A DNA stretch of 64,000 nucleotides, taken from contig OX438744.1 in NCBI GenBank assembly GCA_949316235.1, forward strand, positions 33,848,778-33,912,777, read 5' to 3'. Of the stretch, positions 25,365 to 36,566 are shown piece after piece. The notes under the pieces are model-generated. The model saw only the letters and a list, made by a program, of their open reading frames with translations, was not told where the DNA came from and made no database searches. The stretch's first letter is position 1; each line of letters begins with the position of its first letter. The stretch comes from Oegoconia quadripuncta (lineage: Eukaryota; Arthropoda; Insecta; Lepidoptera; Autostichidae). A program made the position numbers and the translations under genes.

Positions 25365-26728
25365 TTTCAAATGGTTATTTTATTCACTGTCATGCGAGAA
25401 ATGTAGCAATTCCCCTTTTTTCACTGTACATGTAATATTTTTGCACAAATTCGATACCAGCGAACACTCCCATAGACAACGGTATGTCAGCGCGTCGCAG
25501 CCGTCGCACGCAGCGGCCGACGCATTGAACGCGAATGAATTAAAAAAGTCAAGCAAAGCAAGGTCCAGGCGAAGTTCGGCGTTTGCCGTCAACAGAGGGA
25601 GCGAGGGAAGCAAGCAAAAGTTATTTGAAGCAACTTAACAAATAAATAACTCCAAACATATATTCGAAAGATTGTTTAAACTATTACTATTTAGCATAAA
25701 ATAAAATGACACACGTACTTACGTCAGGTGTCTGCTCAATCAAACCTTTACCCTAGTACTTATGTAGGTACCTAACATCTAAAAATGAATCTTTCGTAAC
25801 CAACCCAGTAAAGTGCACAGTTTGTTTATGTATTTACTGCCAATATCGGACGGAATACCGCCAAAAGTGACTTTTGTTAATTGTTTGTCTTTTGTACAAG
25901 CAAGGATTCAGCTAGATCATTTTGTTTTCTATTCCTGAATTTATCTATCAATGACCAAAGCCTAGTCATATTGTATTGATGCCTTACAGAACGGACTTTA
26001 AATTATTAGTGCCTTACGGAATATTTTGGCAGATTTTTATGGATACACTAACTAAAGCCGTCCCGAACTTTTGACACTATCTTTCACTTACCAATCAATC
26101 ACTGATTTTTGCTACTCAATATTCTACTTATTACACATCAAAAGTCACTAGGCAGCTTGCTGAACATGAAATAATCATTTAATGCAGTAGATAAAAAAAC
26201 AACACACACAAAAAGTTAGTCAAATCATAAAAAGCTTTTAGTCGAACATTTACAAACGATACAAATACAAACCCATTTAACTTTACTGCAGTAACATAGT
26301 CTGTGATGCTAGTCTATGGTCTAGTTGTGATAATTAAGTTATAGTACAGATGGCGCTGACACAATAATTAGTCCAAGGTTGAAACTTTTCATAAGACAGT
26401 ACGGTCTCCATCGTTTAGAGGTGAAACCACCGGTTTTCTATAGGTGGCGCTAGTATCATACAGTATTTATTTACTGTTTATTTTATGGGAAGCATCTTAG
26501 ACCATTTAGGTATTGATCAAGATTAGGTACATGACTGCTATTTATTTTGTTTTATAAACAAACATTGAAATATTAGGTATCGCTTAAAAAAACACCCATA
26601 AAGTAATCGATTAAATACATTTACAAAATGAATCTGGCGGGATTTTTCACCTAACACATGCTAAACCTACAAATGACAAAATAATTTCCGCTGTTTCCGA
26701 AATGAACCAATAAAACCAAAAATTATTC

Positions 26729-26800
26729 CTCCCCGGCGGGGAATCGAACCCCGGTCTCCCGCGTGACAGGCGGGGATACTGACCACTATACTACCGAGGA
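26729..26800 (-). tRNA. tRNA-Asp: tRNA-Asp (anticodon GTC)
   Basis: Read on the minus strand, the 72 nt fold as a full cloverleaf: acceptor TCCTCGG pairs with CCGGGGA, with G at the discriminator position. The D arm contains the A box (TAGTATAGTGG), the anticodon loop reads CTGTCAC with GTC, and the T arm contains the B box GGTTCGATTCC. A T-run lies within about 10 nt downstream on the minus strand and can serve as the Pol III terminator. No CCA is encoded, as expected for a nuclear gene. Unlike the tRNA-like SINE heads in this window, both acceptor halves pair and no SINE body follows, so this is a real gene. Confidence 0.96.
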
Positions 26801-27189
26801 TGCGAGAGTTCTGTTGAAATTACAGCTACCTTACTAAGACCCAGTCATAATAGTTGTAATCCTCTCTGTCCGGCATTCACGCCTGAACTAAAAGATAGCC
26901 TGGGACCTGAAGAAGGACCTGAGTACTTTTTAACCGACTTAAAGTTAACACTTTGCAGCGCACTTGCCACAGCGCCCTCGTTTCGCTTGTAGTCTTGTAT
27001 CCTACCAATGACCTACCTTCCACAAATATAGATTTAACCTACTACCGGCTAAGAAGAGCAGAGTGAAGTATCAGTCTCTTGACATTATGCTTAGCCGGCT
27101 GGCCAACACAGCCTCCTTTCGGATGATAATCTAATAATATTTAAAAATAGTTTTCGTAACATAGGTTTTATAGACCCATACTACTTAAT

Positions 27190-27320
27190 AGGTTTATTAT
27201 AGGGAAGGGAGGGTAATGTTTTTCGACTGCATATGTGCATGTACGTATGTAGGCATGTATGTAAGAATGGCCGTTTATTTGGCGCATCCTCCTGTAGCTT
27301 GAACGGGACGGATTGTATTT
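27190..27320 (-). repeat. Interspersed repeat, reverse copy
   Basis: GAGGGTAATGTTTTTCGACTGC, cut here at 20, then CATGTACGTATGTAGGC and CCTGTAGCTTGAACGG match in reverse the repeat ending CTCCTTCCTTGGGCAGTCGG at 33480-33620. A tail-only copy is at 23545-23580. Confidence 0.5.
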
Positions 27321-27794
27321 AACACTTTATTGCATAAAGCATCATTAAACAACACAAAACAAAAAAACCAGGACATTAGTAAAAATATACAAAAGGTGAG
27401 CTTTATAAGAGATCTCTTCCATTAAACCTCAATAAGGAGACAATTGAGGAGTAGGTAACTTAAAAGTAGACAAAGTACCTACCTAGGTACCTACTTACAT
27501 ACCTAGCTAGATACTTTTAATAAATTAGTTGTAGTCAGGTTCGGGGAATATTTCAGAAATAAAAAATTTGGCCAAGTGTTACCTACCTACACTTGGCCGA
27601 TTTTTTTACAATAACACAATATAATACAGTACATTACAAATACTCTATTGCGCAAAATAATTTACAATAATTTTTGATGATAACAATAGAACACATTAGG
27701 CGGTCTTATCACTAAAAGCCATGGTACATTTGTAGGTAGAAAAACAGGTAGAGTGAACGATACTAAAAACTATGTTTGTCTGAAGGTAACTCGC

Positions 27795-27925
27795 ATTTTT
27801 CAGATTCCGCGGCTGTGCTTGCAGCTGTGTGGGAGGTGCGGCGCCGCTACGTACTTTGTGGTAGAGGGTGCATTCACATTAGATGACAACACTGTCTGTC
27901 TGTCTGTGACTGCAGGCCTAATACC
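27795..27925. other. GC-rich island with open frames, unassigned
   Basis: A GC-rich 130 bp inside AT-rich DNA, preceded by an acceptor-like TTTTTCAG. The + strand reads IPRLCLQLCGRCGAATYFVV and on to DDNTVCLSVTAG; the minus strand is open too. It may be a stray exon of an unknown gene or part of a repeat. I cannot decide. Confidence 0.2.
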
Positions 27926-29313
27926 TACCATTATAGCAGACTAGACGGATAAGCTCAATGTCAATGGCCAGACAATATAATCATCGAAATTGCTCGTCCC
28001 TTCCGATCAGAGTTCATATCCTGACCACGTGGAAGATAACGAACATTTTATCAGGCAAACATAAACTGGAGTACTATCGGGGAAAAAATACAATACAAAT
28101 ACACTTTATTGCACAACAGAAAAGAAAATATAGTTTCAGAAAAGTGGTAAGAATAGAATGTACCATTTGGCGATAAAAGCGATCTCTCTCGTTATTCAAA
28201 AAATCACCACATTTCAGCTATCTAAAATGAATTGCATCAGAATCCAGAATCTTTCATCATTGTTGAGAAGGGATTGCTATAGCATAGAAAATATCATAAT
28301 AAACAGTAAATTGACCACTAAACTTTTTTTTCAAATAAATTTTAAAAGTGTGACTTTATCTAATTATCCTAATTATCAATGCATAACTATGAAAATTAAA
28401 AATGAAGTAGGTATACAATGAACAAAATGTTTTTTATAAAAAATATTTATTCGTACCATACGGCCTCTTAATAGGTCATTAATAAAATAATTTACTAATG
28501 ATTAATTGAGATGATAACGAGAAATTAATTATACTTATAATGCACAAAATAATTTTTCTCTCGGATTGTTCTCATTTTTTCCTGTCTGTACATTTTAATG
28601 TAATACTATAGTTAGTATCGTGTATACCGCTTGGGTTGGAGCCGCAATAGGTATAGTTTAGTAATGCATTCGATGCCCATTACACGTCGGTGGACATTAC
28701 AGAGTTAACAATTATACCAAGTTATAAAAATGTCTAAAGGTTTGTGGAAAAAGTGAAAATTGTTTTTGAAGTTTTTGCGGTATAAAGACATGAACAGTAT
28801 AAAAAGTTGATGGCTATTTTGAACTTTTCGTGAAGAATTTAAGAAAGAAAATGTTAAAACGTAAGTTTAACTAGATTAAGAAGGCTCACTATCTAACCTA
28901 ACTATATAAAAATTTATAATGTTTACTCAGTTTTTCGTAACTCCATCGCTCTCTCAAAAAATTATCCTAGAAAAAACAGGTAGGGGTAAATTATTATTCA
29001 AAATTGTAGTCAAGGCTCGACCTCTATCTCACCTGTGGGTGATGGTGATACATCAACTTGTAATAGGACCTACCTATATGGTGCAACTATTATGCAACTA
29101 GGCAGGTACATTAACCACAGAAAAGTCATCTAGGTACTTAGTTATGCACTGACAGAAAACCTGTTTAGATTGCATAATAGCATAATCAACTGATAGGCGA
29201 TCTCATACAGCATAGGAATTTAATGTATTGATTTGCGTACTGTGTAGGTATACACTGACCTATCTGCGATGTGTTTACTTTACCAGGTAATTGAAACTAT
29301 TATCTTTGAGCTC

Positions 29314-29804
29314 ATGTAAAAAATAAATGTTTCATAGAGTTTATGTAGATACCAACCAAAAATCTTTTCAATGAAGCAGCTGATTCTTTTTTCACCATTT
29401 CAAGGAAATTATGCGTGCATAATACAAGTTCTTCAGTTCCTATTTTTTGAGCCAAATTACTGGTCATTACAATTTTTGCTATAGCCTTGAAAAGAAGAAG
29501 TTCTTCAGTTTGATGGTCTGACTTCTGACCCAGGTTACATGAGTACATAATACAGTTGACCTGCTTTATAGCCTGGGGTGGCAAACCCATCATAGGATCG
29601 ACAGTCACAAACGTTAATTAGCAGAAGTTCTTCCATTCTGGGCAATGTATCCAGCGTGTAGATGACTTTTTCAAACAGAATCTCAGATTGTAGTAAACCG
29701 TTCACCTTTGGGGTTTGGTAGTAATCAAACATTTCTATGCTGCTGGTTACTAATGGCGCGATATGTACCGTTTTGCTTTCCACAATTTGCTTGGACCCCC
29801 ACAT
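29314..29804 (-). pseudogene. Broken protein-coding fragment, family not recognised
   Basis: Two overlapping minus-strand frames read as one protein with a frame change near 29580. The first (29804 on) contains IAPLVTSSIEMFDYYQTPKV and LPRMEELLLINVCDCRS; the second continues GLPPQAIKQVNCIMYSCNLG, AKIVMTSNLAQK and MVKKESAASLKRFL, ending at 29312. Composition and continuity are protein-like over about 160 residues in an AT-rich setting. No splice pair removes the frame change (the interval is too short for an intron), so a 1-2 nt indel in a pseudogene or captured gene is the simplest reading. Confidence 0.45.
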
Positions 29805-29869
29805 AAGCCGGTATAGATATTTTTAAGGAATTCCGCACCAATGTGCTACTGCCCTACCTACTGCCTACT

Positions 29870-30065
29870 GTGCTAGGCCAATAAACTATTTTATTATTAT
29901 ATTTAGGTAGCAATAGAGTCACGTAGGGCACGGCACTGTCTACCTTCCATAGGCGCTGCGTCCCAAGTGCCAATCGATGGTATTGACGACGGATGGATGG
30001 TATGAACGCCAATCGACATTGCTCGGGATTTTCTCTGGGGGAATACAACAAACACTATGCGGATA
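29870..30065 (-). repeat. Interspersed repeat with conserved reading frame, copy 1
   Basis: On the minus strand it reads YSPRENPEQ, then RRQYHRLALGTQRLWKVDSA, then VPYVTLLLPKYNNKIVYWP. The same frame is kept in a second copy at 31400-31575 in the same orientation. Copy 2 lacks ten codons after PEQ without losing frame. Element type unknown. Confidence 0.5.
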
Positions 30066-30136
30066 TTTGTTGCTTACGATTCCTGTCACCTCTTACGTCA
30101 TCTACTGAACGAGACAGGTTGGCGTTCCTGTTAATA

Positions 30137-30410
30137 GGGTTTATTCCGTGTGGCGCCCTCGTCGGATAAATTAAGACTTCTTATACTTTGATAACGGTTG
30201 TTTTCCAGATATCACGATCAAAAGTGGCCGTTTTTATCAATATCGTGAAATTCTCTAAAATAAGCGCAATTAAAGCTTTACTTCAGGTATTATTTATGAT
30301 TAGTTTTTAGACTTTTCGAGTGCAGGTCAGAGCAAAATTTTTGATTTATGCTGTATTTAAAAAGAAATCTTAATTTACCAAATGAGGGCGCCACTGGACG
30401 GAATAAACCC
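30137..30410. mobile_element. 274-bp MITE with GGGTTTATTCCG ends
   Basis: The left end GGGTTTATTCCGTGTGGCGC and the right end (reverse) GGGTTTATTCCGTCCAGTGG are imperfect inverted repeats ending in GGCGCCCTC on both sides. Internal sequence (CACGAT, AAAAGTGG, TTTTTATCAATA) recurs in a fragment at 47574-47690, showing a family. Confidence 0.65.
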
Positions 30411-30929
30411 GGAACCACGTGGAGTAGGTTTTACTAGCAATCTTCATATATACGAGTATCACTAACAAACAAAATTATAGTAGTTACGTCTGTAGTAGAG
30501 GGAGTTTATCACTTATATCAAATATAACTATCTAACTTATCGTAAATTAGAAAATATTTTATCGTCGTAGATACAGAAAGTTGTGTACCTACATTTAAGT
30601 ACTTATCTAATTATGTACGTAGATCATTACAGCTACCTGATAATGATAATTTAGATGTTTTTCTACCAAAACTATGTGAATCTGGGAGCAAGCTTATCTT
30701 GGACTGCGTTCTAGCAGAATTTTTATTTATTTGGTATGTACAAATTCTTTGGGTTGGATTGCATCCATCCAATTTCCATTTTTGGCCTACCATTTGTCGT
30801 CAACATAACGAACAATCGTCCATAATTTCATTTCATTTATTAAAACGTAGATCCATGAGTTAGAACGACTTATTTCATTTTGATTTTGATTTTGATTCTG
30901 CTTGATCAACAAATGAACGAAGCGATTTA

Positions 30930-31240
30930 GGCCCGTATTAATGAACCAATCTCAATACAAGTCTTGAGGTTGTATCACCCGAGATGCGTCTTAAGAATGT
31001 GACGCAATCTCAAGCTCCGTGCTAATTTATAAACCAATCTTGAGGTCTACTCAGCTGAGATCACTTCTCAAGTATTCGCCTCAGCGTCGAATGAATGACA
31101 GTCTTGAGTTTAGTTTATTAATACGTGAAACTCGACGCACCTCTCAAGTGAGCACTGCTTGAGTTTATTAATGAACACATTTACTTGAGACCGATCACAA
31201 GACTGTTCTCAATCTTGAGAATGGTTTAATAATACGGGCC
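30930..31240. mobile_element. MITE with GGCCCGTATTA ends, copy 1 (311 bp)
   Basis: Ends GGCCCGTATTAATGAACC and (reverse) GGCCCGTATTATTAAACC; TA lies directly outside both ends (30928-30929, 31241-31242), a likely TA target duplication. The interior carries many TCTCAAG/CTTGAGA blocks. The second copy, inverted, is at 40169-40483; a short diverged relative is at 53978-54094. About 90 bp of left flank (30836-30929) is also shared with copy 2, so both may sit inside a larger repeat. Confidence 0.8.
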
Positions 31241-31399
31241 TAAGTATGGGAGAGTCGTATCCTAAACGAAGTTTACGGCCATCAGTTTTTCGAGCTAAGT
31301 GTCCTGCCCACTGCCATTTCAATGTACTAATCTGCTGGGCTATGTTAGTGGCTTTCTTTCGCCTACGAATTGCAGGGCATATTTACCTCTTTTTCCTTA

Positions 31400-31575
31400 G
31401 GTAGACATACGGGCCAATAAACTATTTTATTATTATATTTAGGTAGCAATAGAGTCACGTAAGGCACGGCACTGCCTACCTTCAGTAGGCGCCGCGTCCC
31501 GAGTGCCAATCGATGGTATTGGCGTTGCTCGGGATTTTCTCTGGGGGAATACAACAAACACTATGCGGATTTTTG
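31400..31575 (-). repeat. Interspersed repeat with conserved reading frame, copy 2
   Basis: Same as the copy at 29870-30065 (YSPRENPEQRQYHRLALGTR, then VPYVTLLLPKYNNKIVYWP). The flanks differ, so it is a separate insertion rather than a local duplication. Confidence 0.5.
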
Positions 31576-31672
31576 TTGTTTGACAAATAATTTAAACGGA
31601 ATGTTCATTTTATTTTCTTATTAAATTGTAAAACCGACTTGCCTATAATTTCCTTAAGTCATGCATGATATA

Positions 31673-32070
31673 CAGGGTGAATTTGAATTCGTGTAATTCC
31701 CATTAACTGGGTACTCCACTACTGATTACGAACAACTTTCCCCAAGGAACCACAGACGAATTCGATCAAAAAAATTTCGATCATCCCATACAAAGTAAGC
31801 CATCCTGAAACCACCTTTAGTATGAAAGTCCAACAATTTCTTCTTCTTCAACTTCACTCCTCATTACAAACAACTTTCCACTAGGAACTATAGCCAAATT
31901 CAGCCGAAAATTATTGGACTTCCATACTAAAGGTGGTTTCAGAAAATTTACATTGTATGTCATCGAAAATTTTTTGATTGAATTCGACCATGGTTCCTTG
32001 GGGAAAGTTGTTCGTAATCAAGAGTGGAGTCACCAGTTAACAGGAATTACACGGATTCAAATTCACCCTG
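31673..32070. mobile_element. MITE with CAGGGTGAATTTGAAT ends, copy 1 (398 bp)
   Basis: Terminal inverted repeats begin CAGGGTGAATTTGAATTCGTG and extend inward through GAACAACTTTCCCCAAGGAACC. TA lies on both sides (31671-31672, 32071-32072). The second copy is at 47137-47499. The CAGGG terminus plus TA fits IS630/Tc1/mariner-type transposons, as does the element at 45790, but the internal sequences differ. Confidence 0.8.
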
Positions 32071-32194
32071 TATAAGTACCTACTAACTGCCGTGAATTTT
32101 TTCACGCATCATTCATATCATTTTATGGGGAGGGGGACACTTCACATTAACAATAGCACTTTAAAGCTTAATATATCTTTAACGGATCCCTAAA

Positions 32195-32475
32195 TCGAAG
32201 AACTAAAAATAAAAGGGAATTCATCTCTAATTTAGGTGTAAGGGAGGAACCCAAAAAAAAATTCTAGATTTTATTTTACCAATTTGTCGGCGTGATTATA
32301 TGTATTATCATCATCATATCAGCCGAAAGACGTCCACTGCTGGACAAAGGCATCCCCCAGAGATCTCCATTATATATGTATACCCATGCTCAATTACAGA
32401 TTTCTTGTATCAAGAGCCTCTGAGGAAACCTCGGACAGACAGAAACGTTGTTGCCTACGGAACCCTAATAACCTA
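32195..32475 (+). repeat. Interspersed repeat with a 67-bp nested LINE-tail insertion
   Basis: Matches 45480-45710 (AATTCATCTCTA, TTTTATTTTACCA, TATACCCATGC, CCTC.GAGGAAACCTCGGA). The copy here is interrupted at 32306-32372 by a reverse-oriented fragment containing CCACTGCTGGACAAAGGC and a TATCATCATCAT end. The 9-bp TATATGTAT flanks the insertion (32297-32305 and 32373-32381), so it is a tiny retroposed LINE tail. Confidence 0.65.
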
Positions 32476-33439
32476 GCTCTATACCTTTGAAGTTTGAACT
32501 GCACAAACAGTTTTATCTACATTGTCTGTTCGTTAGTACAGATAACCCCGAAAAGGTATTGATTACGTTACGTACCTACGAGTCTCACTTAGTGAGTATT
32601 GAATTAAAATTCTTATAGATATTAAAATTGCTATTGCGATGAGCGAGCGAGCGTCTAGTGGCGCCCTCGTAAAATTTTTAATTCTCATATTAATTTTAAA
32701 AAGGAAATGCGAAAATCAAGATGGGATCAGTGTCCTATTCAATTCCATATTCAATATTTCGGACACATACCTCAATCATATAGTCTCAAACTAAGCAATA
32801 TACTCGTAATTGCTAACATGATCTATTTTTTTATCAAGAAAAATCCTCAGTGTCGCCCCGAGGTTAGGTTTAGAATGGAGCGAGATTCCAATGTGGCGCT
32901 CCTATGGCTCCCCTGACATATTAAGTGTCAAATCAGTCGTGCATGCAAGCATGGAACTTGGCAAATCTCGACAGTCTTGACAATATCCTAAGACTCACCT
33001 TAAATCGAAGTCCATTCATCTACCTGAATCCACGCGCGGCTCAATGATCAATCTACCTCTAACCACACGCTTGCAAGTAAAATATCAAAAAGCGAAGAAA
33101 AGTGTTTTTTATTATAACTTTATTTTTTGACACCAAGATGCTCCTGGCTTAATATGGTGCCTGCAGCAACGGCTCCGTTCGCCTTTGGTAGGGCCGGCGC
33201 TGAATCCATGCAGGGTTTATTTCATATCAGTAGGTAGGTAGTAGACATCAGGGAAAGGCACTAATTTGTCACCCCAGTTGAAAAGTAATATTACATGGAA
33301 TTAATATAAATGTATGACGTTTTCCTGGTATAATAATAGCATAATACGTAATTAAATTATTACCACGCTTGTTACCAAGCAGTCAATCAACGCCAAATTT
33401 ATTACAGAAAATAATATTGTTGAAAAAAGAACGGCCCCG

Positions 33440-33620
33440 CTGGAAGTTTATAGTTTTCCTTTTAAGTACCTATTTAATAACCATAAAACCCGACAGCATA
33501 TTTTGTATTTCGAAATGGGTCAAACCGTTTAGGCCACAGGATGCCCCAAACGAACGGACATACCTACTTACATACACTCGAAAAACATTAGCCTCCTTCC
33601 TTGGGCAGTCGGTTAAAAAG
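33440..33620 (+). repeat. Interspersed repeat ending CCTTGGGCAGTCGGTTAAA
   Basis: Contains CGAAATGGGTCAAACCG and a tail CATTAGCCTCCTTCCTTGGG. A reverse relative is at 27190-27320. The 85-codon frame across it (33369-33626) looks incidental. Confidence 0.5.
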
Positions 33621-34180
33621 AAATAACAATTAAATTAAAACACATGGGCAGACATTTTTTTTCACTGCTGTGTTAGTTGTTAAGAGCATTAAATAATAAA
33701 ACTAATAAATCAAAGGTATGTAAATAAAATATACCTACTACTTATGCATTTTTTTTTCAACATTTAGCAGAGTTTTTACATATTTACAAAAACGACATAA
33801 ATAAATGTAGGTAAATGTGTATTTTTTTTACTTGAAAATCTATTTTTATTTATTTAGTGTTTGTAAAACTTATTAATAATCTATTTGTTCAGGAAGAGAA
33901 AAGTCTCGCTGGGCGAATTTAATAAAAATGAAAACAATTGCGTCAGCACTAACTAAATTAATTGGTATACAATGCCTTAGGATAGAGGACTCCGCTGCAT
34001 AAAACATAGAGAACACTTTAAAACACAATTTTGAATAATTAAATTGATTTTATGTTTGTAAATGTGTATTTTTTCTTATTTATTTGTAAATATGTAATTA
34101 TTTACAAAATATGAAAATAGTCATTTCTTTAAAAAAAGTCTTAATACCTATATAGAATCTTTTGGTTATTGCTTAGCTTT

Positions 34181-34513
34181 AACCGCCTCCGTGGCTTAAT
34201 GTAAACAATATTGGGTTTACGATTCAGAGGTCGCGGGTTCGATGGCCAGCGGGGTACATGTTTAAGTACTCGGTTTGGTTGGTGGTAGGGCATTTTAAAT
34301 GTCCGCCTGGCTAGCTACCACCATCTTATCTAAATCTTGCCGCCAAGCAGCAATGTTAATAGCATCGTTGTGTTCCGGTTGTCAGAGATAAGATAGCCAG
34401 TCCCCCAAATGTGTTGGGGTTTCCGGGTCAGTACGCTTCCACCTTCGACCACATCTTCACTTAACATCAGGTGTGATTGAGGTCAATTACGAACCCGTCG
34501 TGCATAAAAAAAA
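34181..34513 (+). mobile_element. tRNA-type SINE, family A, copy 3 (full length)
   Basis: Cleanest copy in the window: head AACCGCCTCCGTGGCTTAAT, B-box GGTCGCGGGTTCGATGG, body with ACCACCATCTTATCTAAATC, tail CGTGCATAAAAAAAA. The 5-bp AGCTT on both sides may be a target duplication. About 333 bp. Confidence 0.9.
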
Positions 34514-35416
34514 GCTTGCGTAATAAGCCCGCAATGCAAAAGATAATTGTAACATATGTATGCCGGCAGGCTGAACACTGTGCTGAGCGATCTTACTGAA
34601 ACTATTTACTCGGGGTTTTACCACACGCACTTATTGAAGTCATGTTATGGTTTTTTTCTATGTGTGTGGAAATAATGCTTACGGACATAGAGACTTTCAG
34701 AGATTTTCTAAATTTTCATCTTAAAATTATACTGTACATTTCATCTTATAAGCATTCTACAGACTATAAATTAACACTAAAAACGCGTTAGTCACGAAAC
34801 ACACACCACTCTACAATGGCCAATTATAAGCAGGCAAAATGCCTTACAATAGGCAGACCAAGAACATCAAGAACTCCACGACGCAGAAGCTTAGATCGCC
34901 GCCCAATTTACCTGGCTGCATAAACGCTTGGATCACCGCCGCTTTTATTTCTCTGCAACATCGACTCTACATCCAACTTCTGCCCGGAACCACGCACCAG
35001 ACCGTACAAGTACCTGGAGGTACTAGATTAGAGTACAATTAAGTATGTATACTCTAAGATTACTAGCTTTTCTTCAGTTTGTCCGCGAAGAATCACTCTA
35101 ACGCGAACTTTTCAGGATGAAAGTACCTAACTAGCGTGTCCTTCTCCGAGTCCACAGGCTATGAAATATCAGCAGTTTAGGCAGAATGCTGAACAGACAG
35201 AGAGACAGACCTTAGCAATAACAATATTTGGATGGATTGGTTATCTCTGTCACCGTAATGATTACCATTACAAAGATAACATAAAGTACCACAATTAAAG
35301 TAATTTGTTAATTGGCAAACAAGTTTAATGTCTTAATTTATGGGTCTCATCAGCATAGCAAATTAGGTTTGTTATTATGATAAAATGATAAAATAACTAG
35401 ATGGGAGACATTATTG

Positions 35417-36004
35417 ACGACCTGTTTGGTGTAGTGGTTAGCAACTCTGACTATACCATAAGGTTGTGGGTTCGAATCCCGCTAGGGGCATATGTTTGTG
35501 TGATGAATACGGACGTGTGTACCCGAGTTAGGATGTTTTCAGTTATAATAACAAATTAATAAGTATTTATTTACAAAAAAAAAATTATTTATGTTAGTAT
35601 ATCAACCATCTGGTATCCACAACACAAGTCTATAGTTGCTTACTGTAGAACTAGATGACGCTGTGTATATGTCTAAGGATATTTATATATTTATTATTAT
35701 TATTTTTTAAATAATATTAAATAAAAAATAAAAAAAAAGAAATAAAATATCCTTAGACATACACACAGCGCCATCTAGTTCCACAGTAAGCAACTATATG
35801 CTTGTGTTGTGGATACCAGATGGTTGATATAATACATAAATACATTTTTTTTTGTAAATAAATACTTATTATAAATGAAAACATCCATAACTCGGGTACA
35901 CATGTCCGTATTCATCACACAAACATATGCCCCTAGCGGGATTCGAACCCGCAACCTTTTGGTATAGTGGTCAGAGTTGCTAACCATTACACCAAACAGG
36001 TCGT
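35417..36004. repeat. Head-out inverted pair of family B SINEs (588-bp palindrome)
   Basis: The left arm 35417-35684 starts ACGACCTGTTTGGTGTAGTG with B box GGTTCGAATCCCGC; the right arm 35745-36004 is its reverse complement with few differences, ending ACCAAACAGGTCGT. An AT-rich 60-bp spacer separates them. The matching extends past the SINE head and body into CATCTGGTATCCACAACACA and CTAAGGATAT, so the whole unit, not just the tRNA head, is inverted. Confidence 0.85.
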
Positions 36005-36034
36005 TTATATATTATTGTGTATGTATGTATATCT

Positions 36035-36460
36035 GGGGGCACGGCAGTGCCCCCGCCAAGTCGAGCGCGAAGCAAACACTGCCGTACCATCCTTTACTGG
36101 AACCATTTTGCCGTATTTTCAGGCCCCTATTTTAGAACCTCTGGATAAGACTAGAACGCAGAAATTTTCGTCATCCAGTAAGCTATAATCACATACTTAA
36201 AATCCAAAATTTCAAGTCTGTAGGTCATTTAGTTCCGAAGTTATGCGAAAGCAAAGTTTCGCATTTATGACACTCACTCACTCACTCACTCACTCACTCA
36301 CTCACTCACTCATGATCATCAAAATAGAACTAGTACTTCCCATAAACTCAGAGAGCTGAAATTTGGTACAGAGTTATGGTTTAATGGCCACATAAAGGGA
36401 AAACTATAAAAACTAGGATAATCGAAGATCTGGAGTACCTGGTGACCCTGATTAGGAAAC
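36035..36460 (+). repeat. Interspersed repeat with perfect GGGGGCAC hairpin and (ACTC)n
   Basis: Begins with the perfect hairpin GGGGGCAC-GGCA-GTGCCCCC (36035-36054), followed by a body seen widely in Lepidoptera (GCCAAGTCGAGCGCGAAG). It contains an (ACTC)n microsatellite at 36271-36312. Class uncertain. Confidence 0.5.
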
Positions 36461-36566
36461 ACAAGAGCCCAACCAAACTATTAGAGATCGACATATACCG
36501 CTTTACAAAAAATATTCAACTTGGTGGGCCGCTTCATTTGATGTCAAAAATCGAAGGTCTGAAGTA

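Noticed and set aside
35440..35500. tRNA genes at SINE heads (15430, 35417, 35960, 41098, 61560, 63340)
   Set aside because: A and B boxes are present but acceptor stems do not pair and SINE bodies follow directly.
36271..36312. (ACTC)n run as a CRISPR-like or satellite array
   Set aside because: Simple microsatellite with a 4-bp unit, no spacers.
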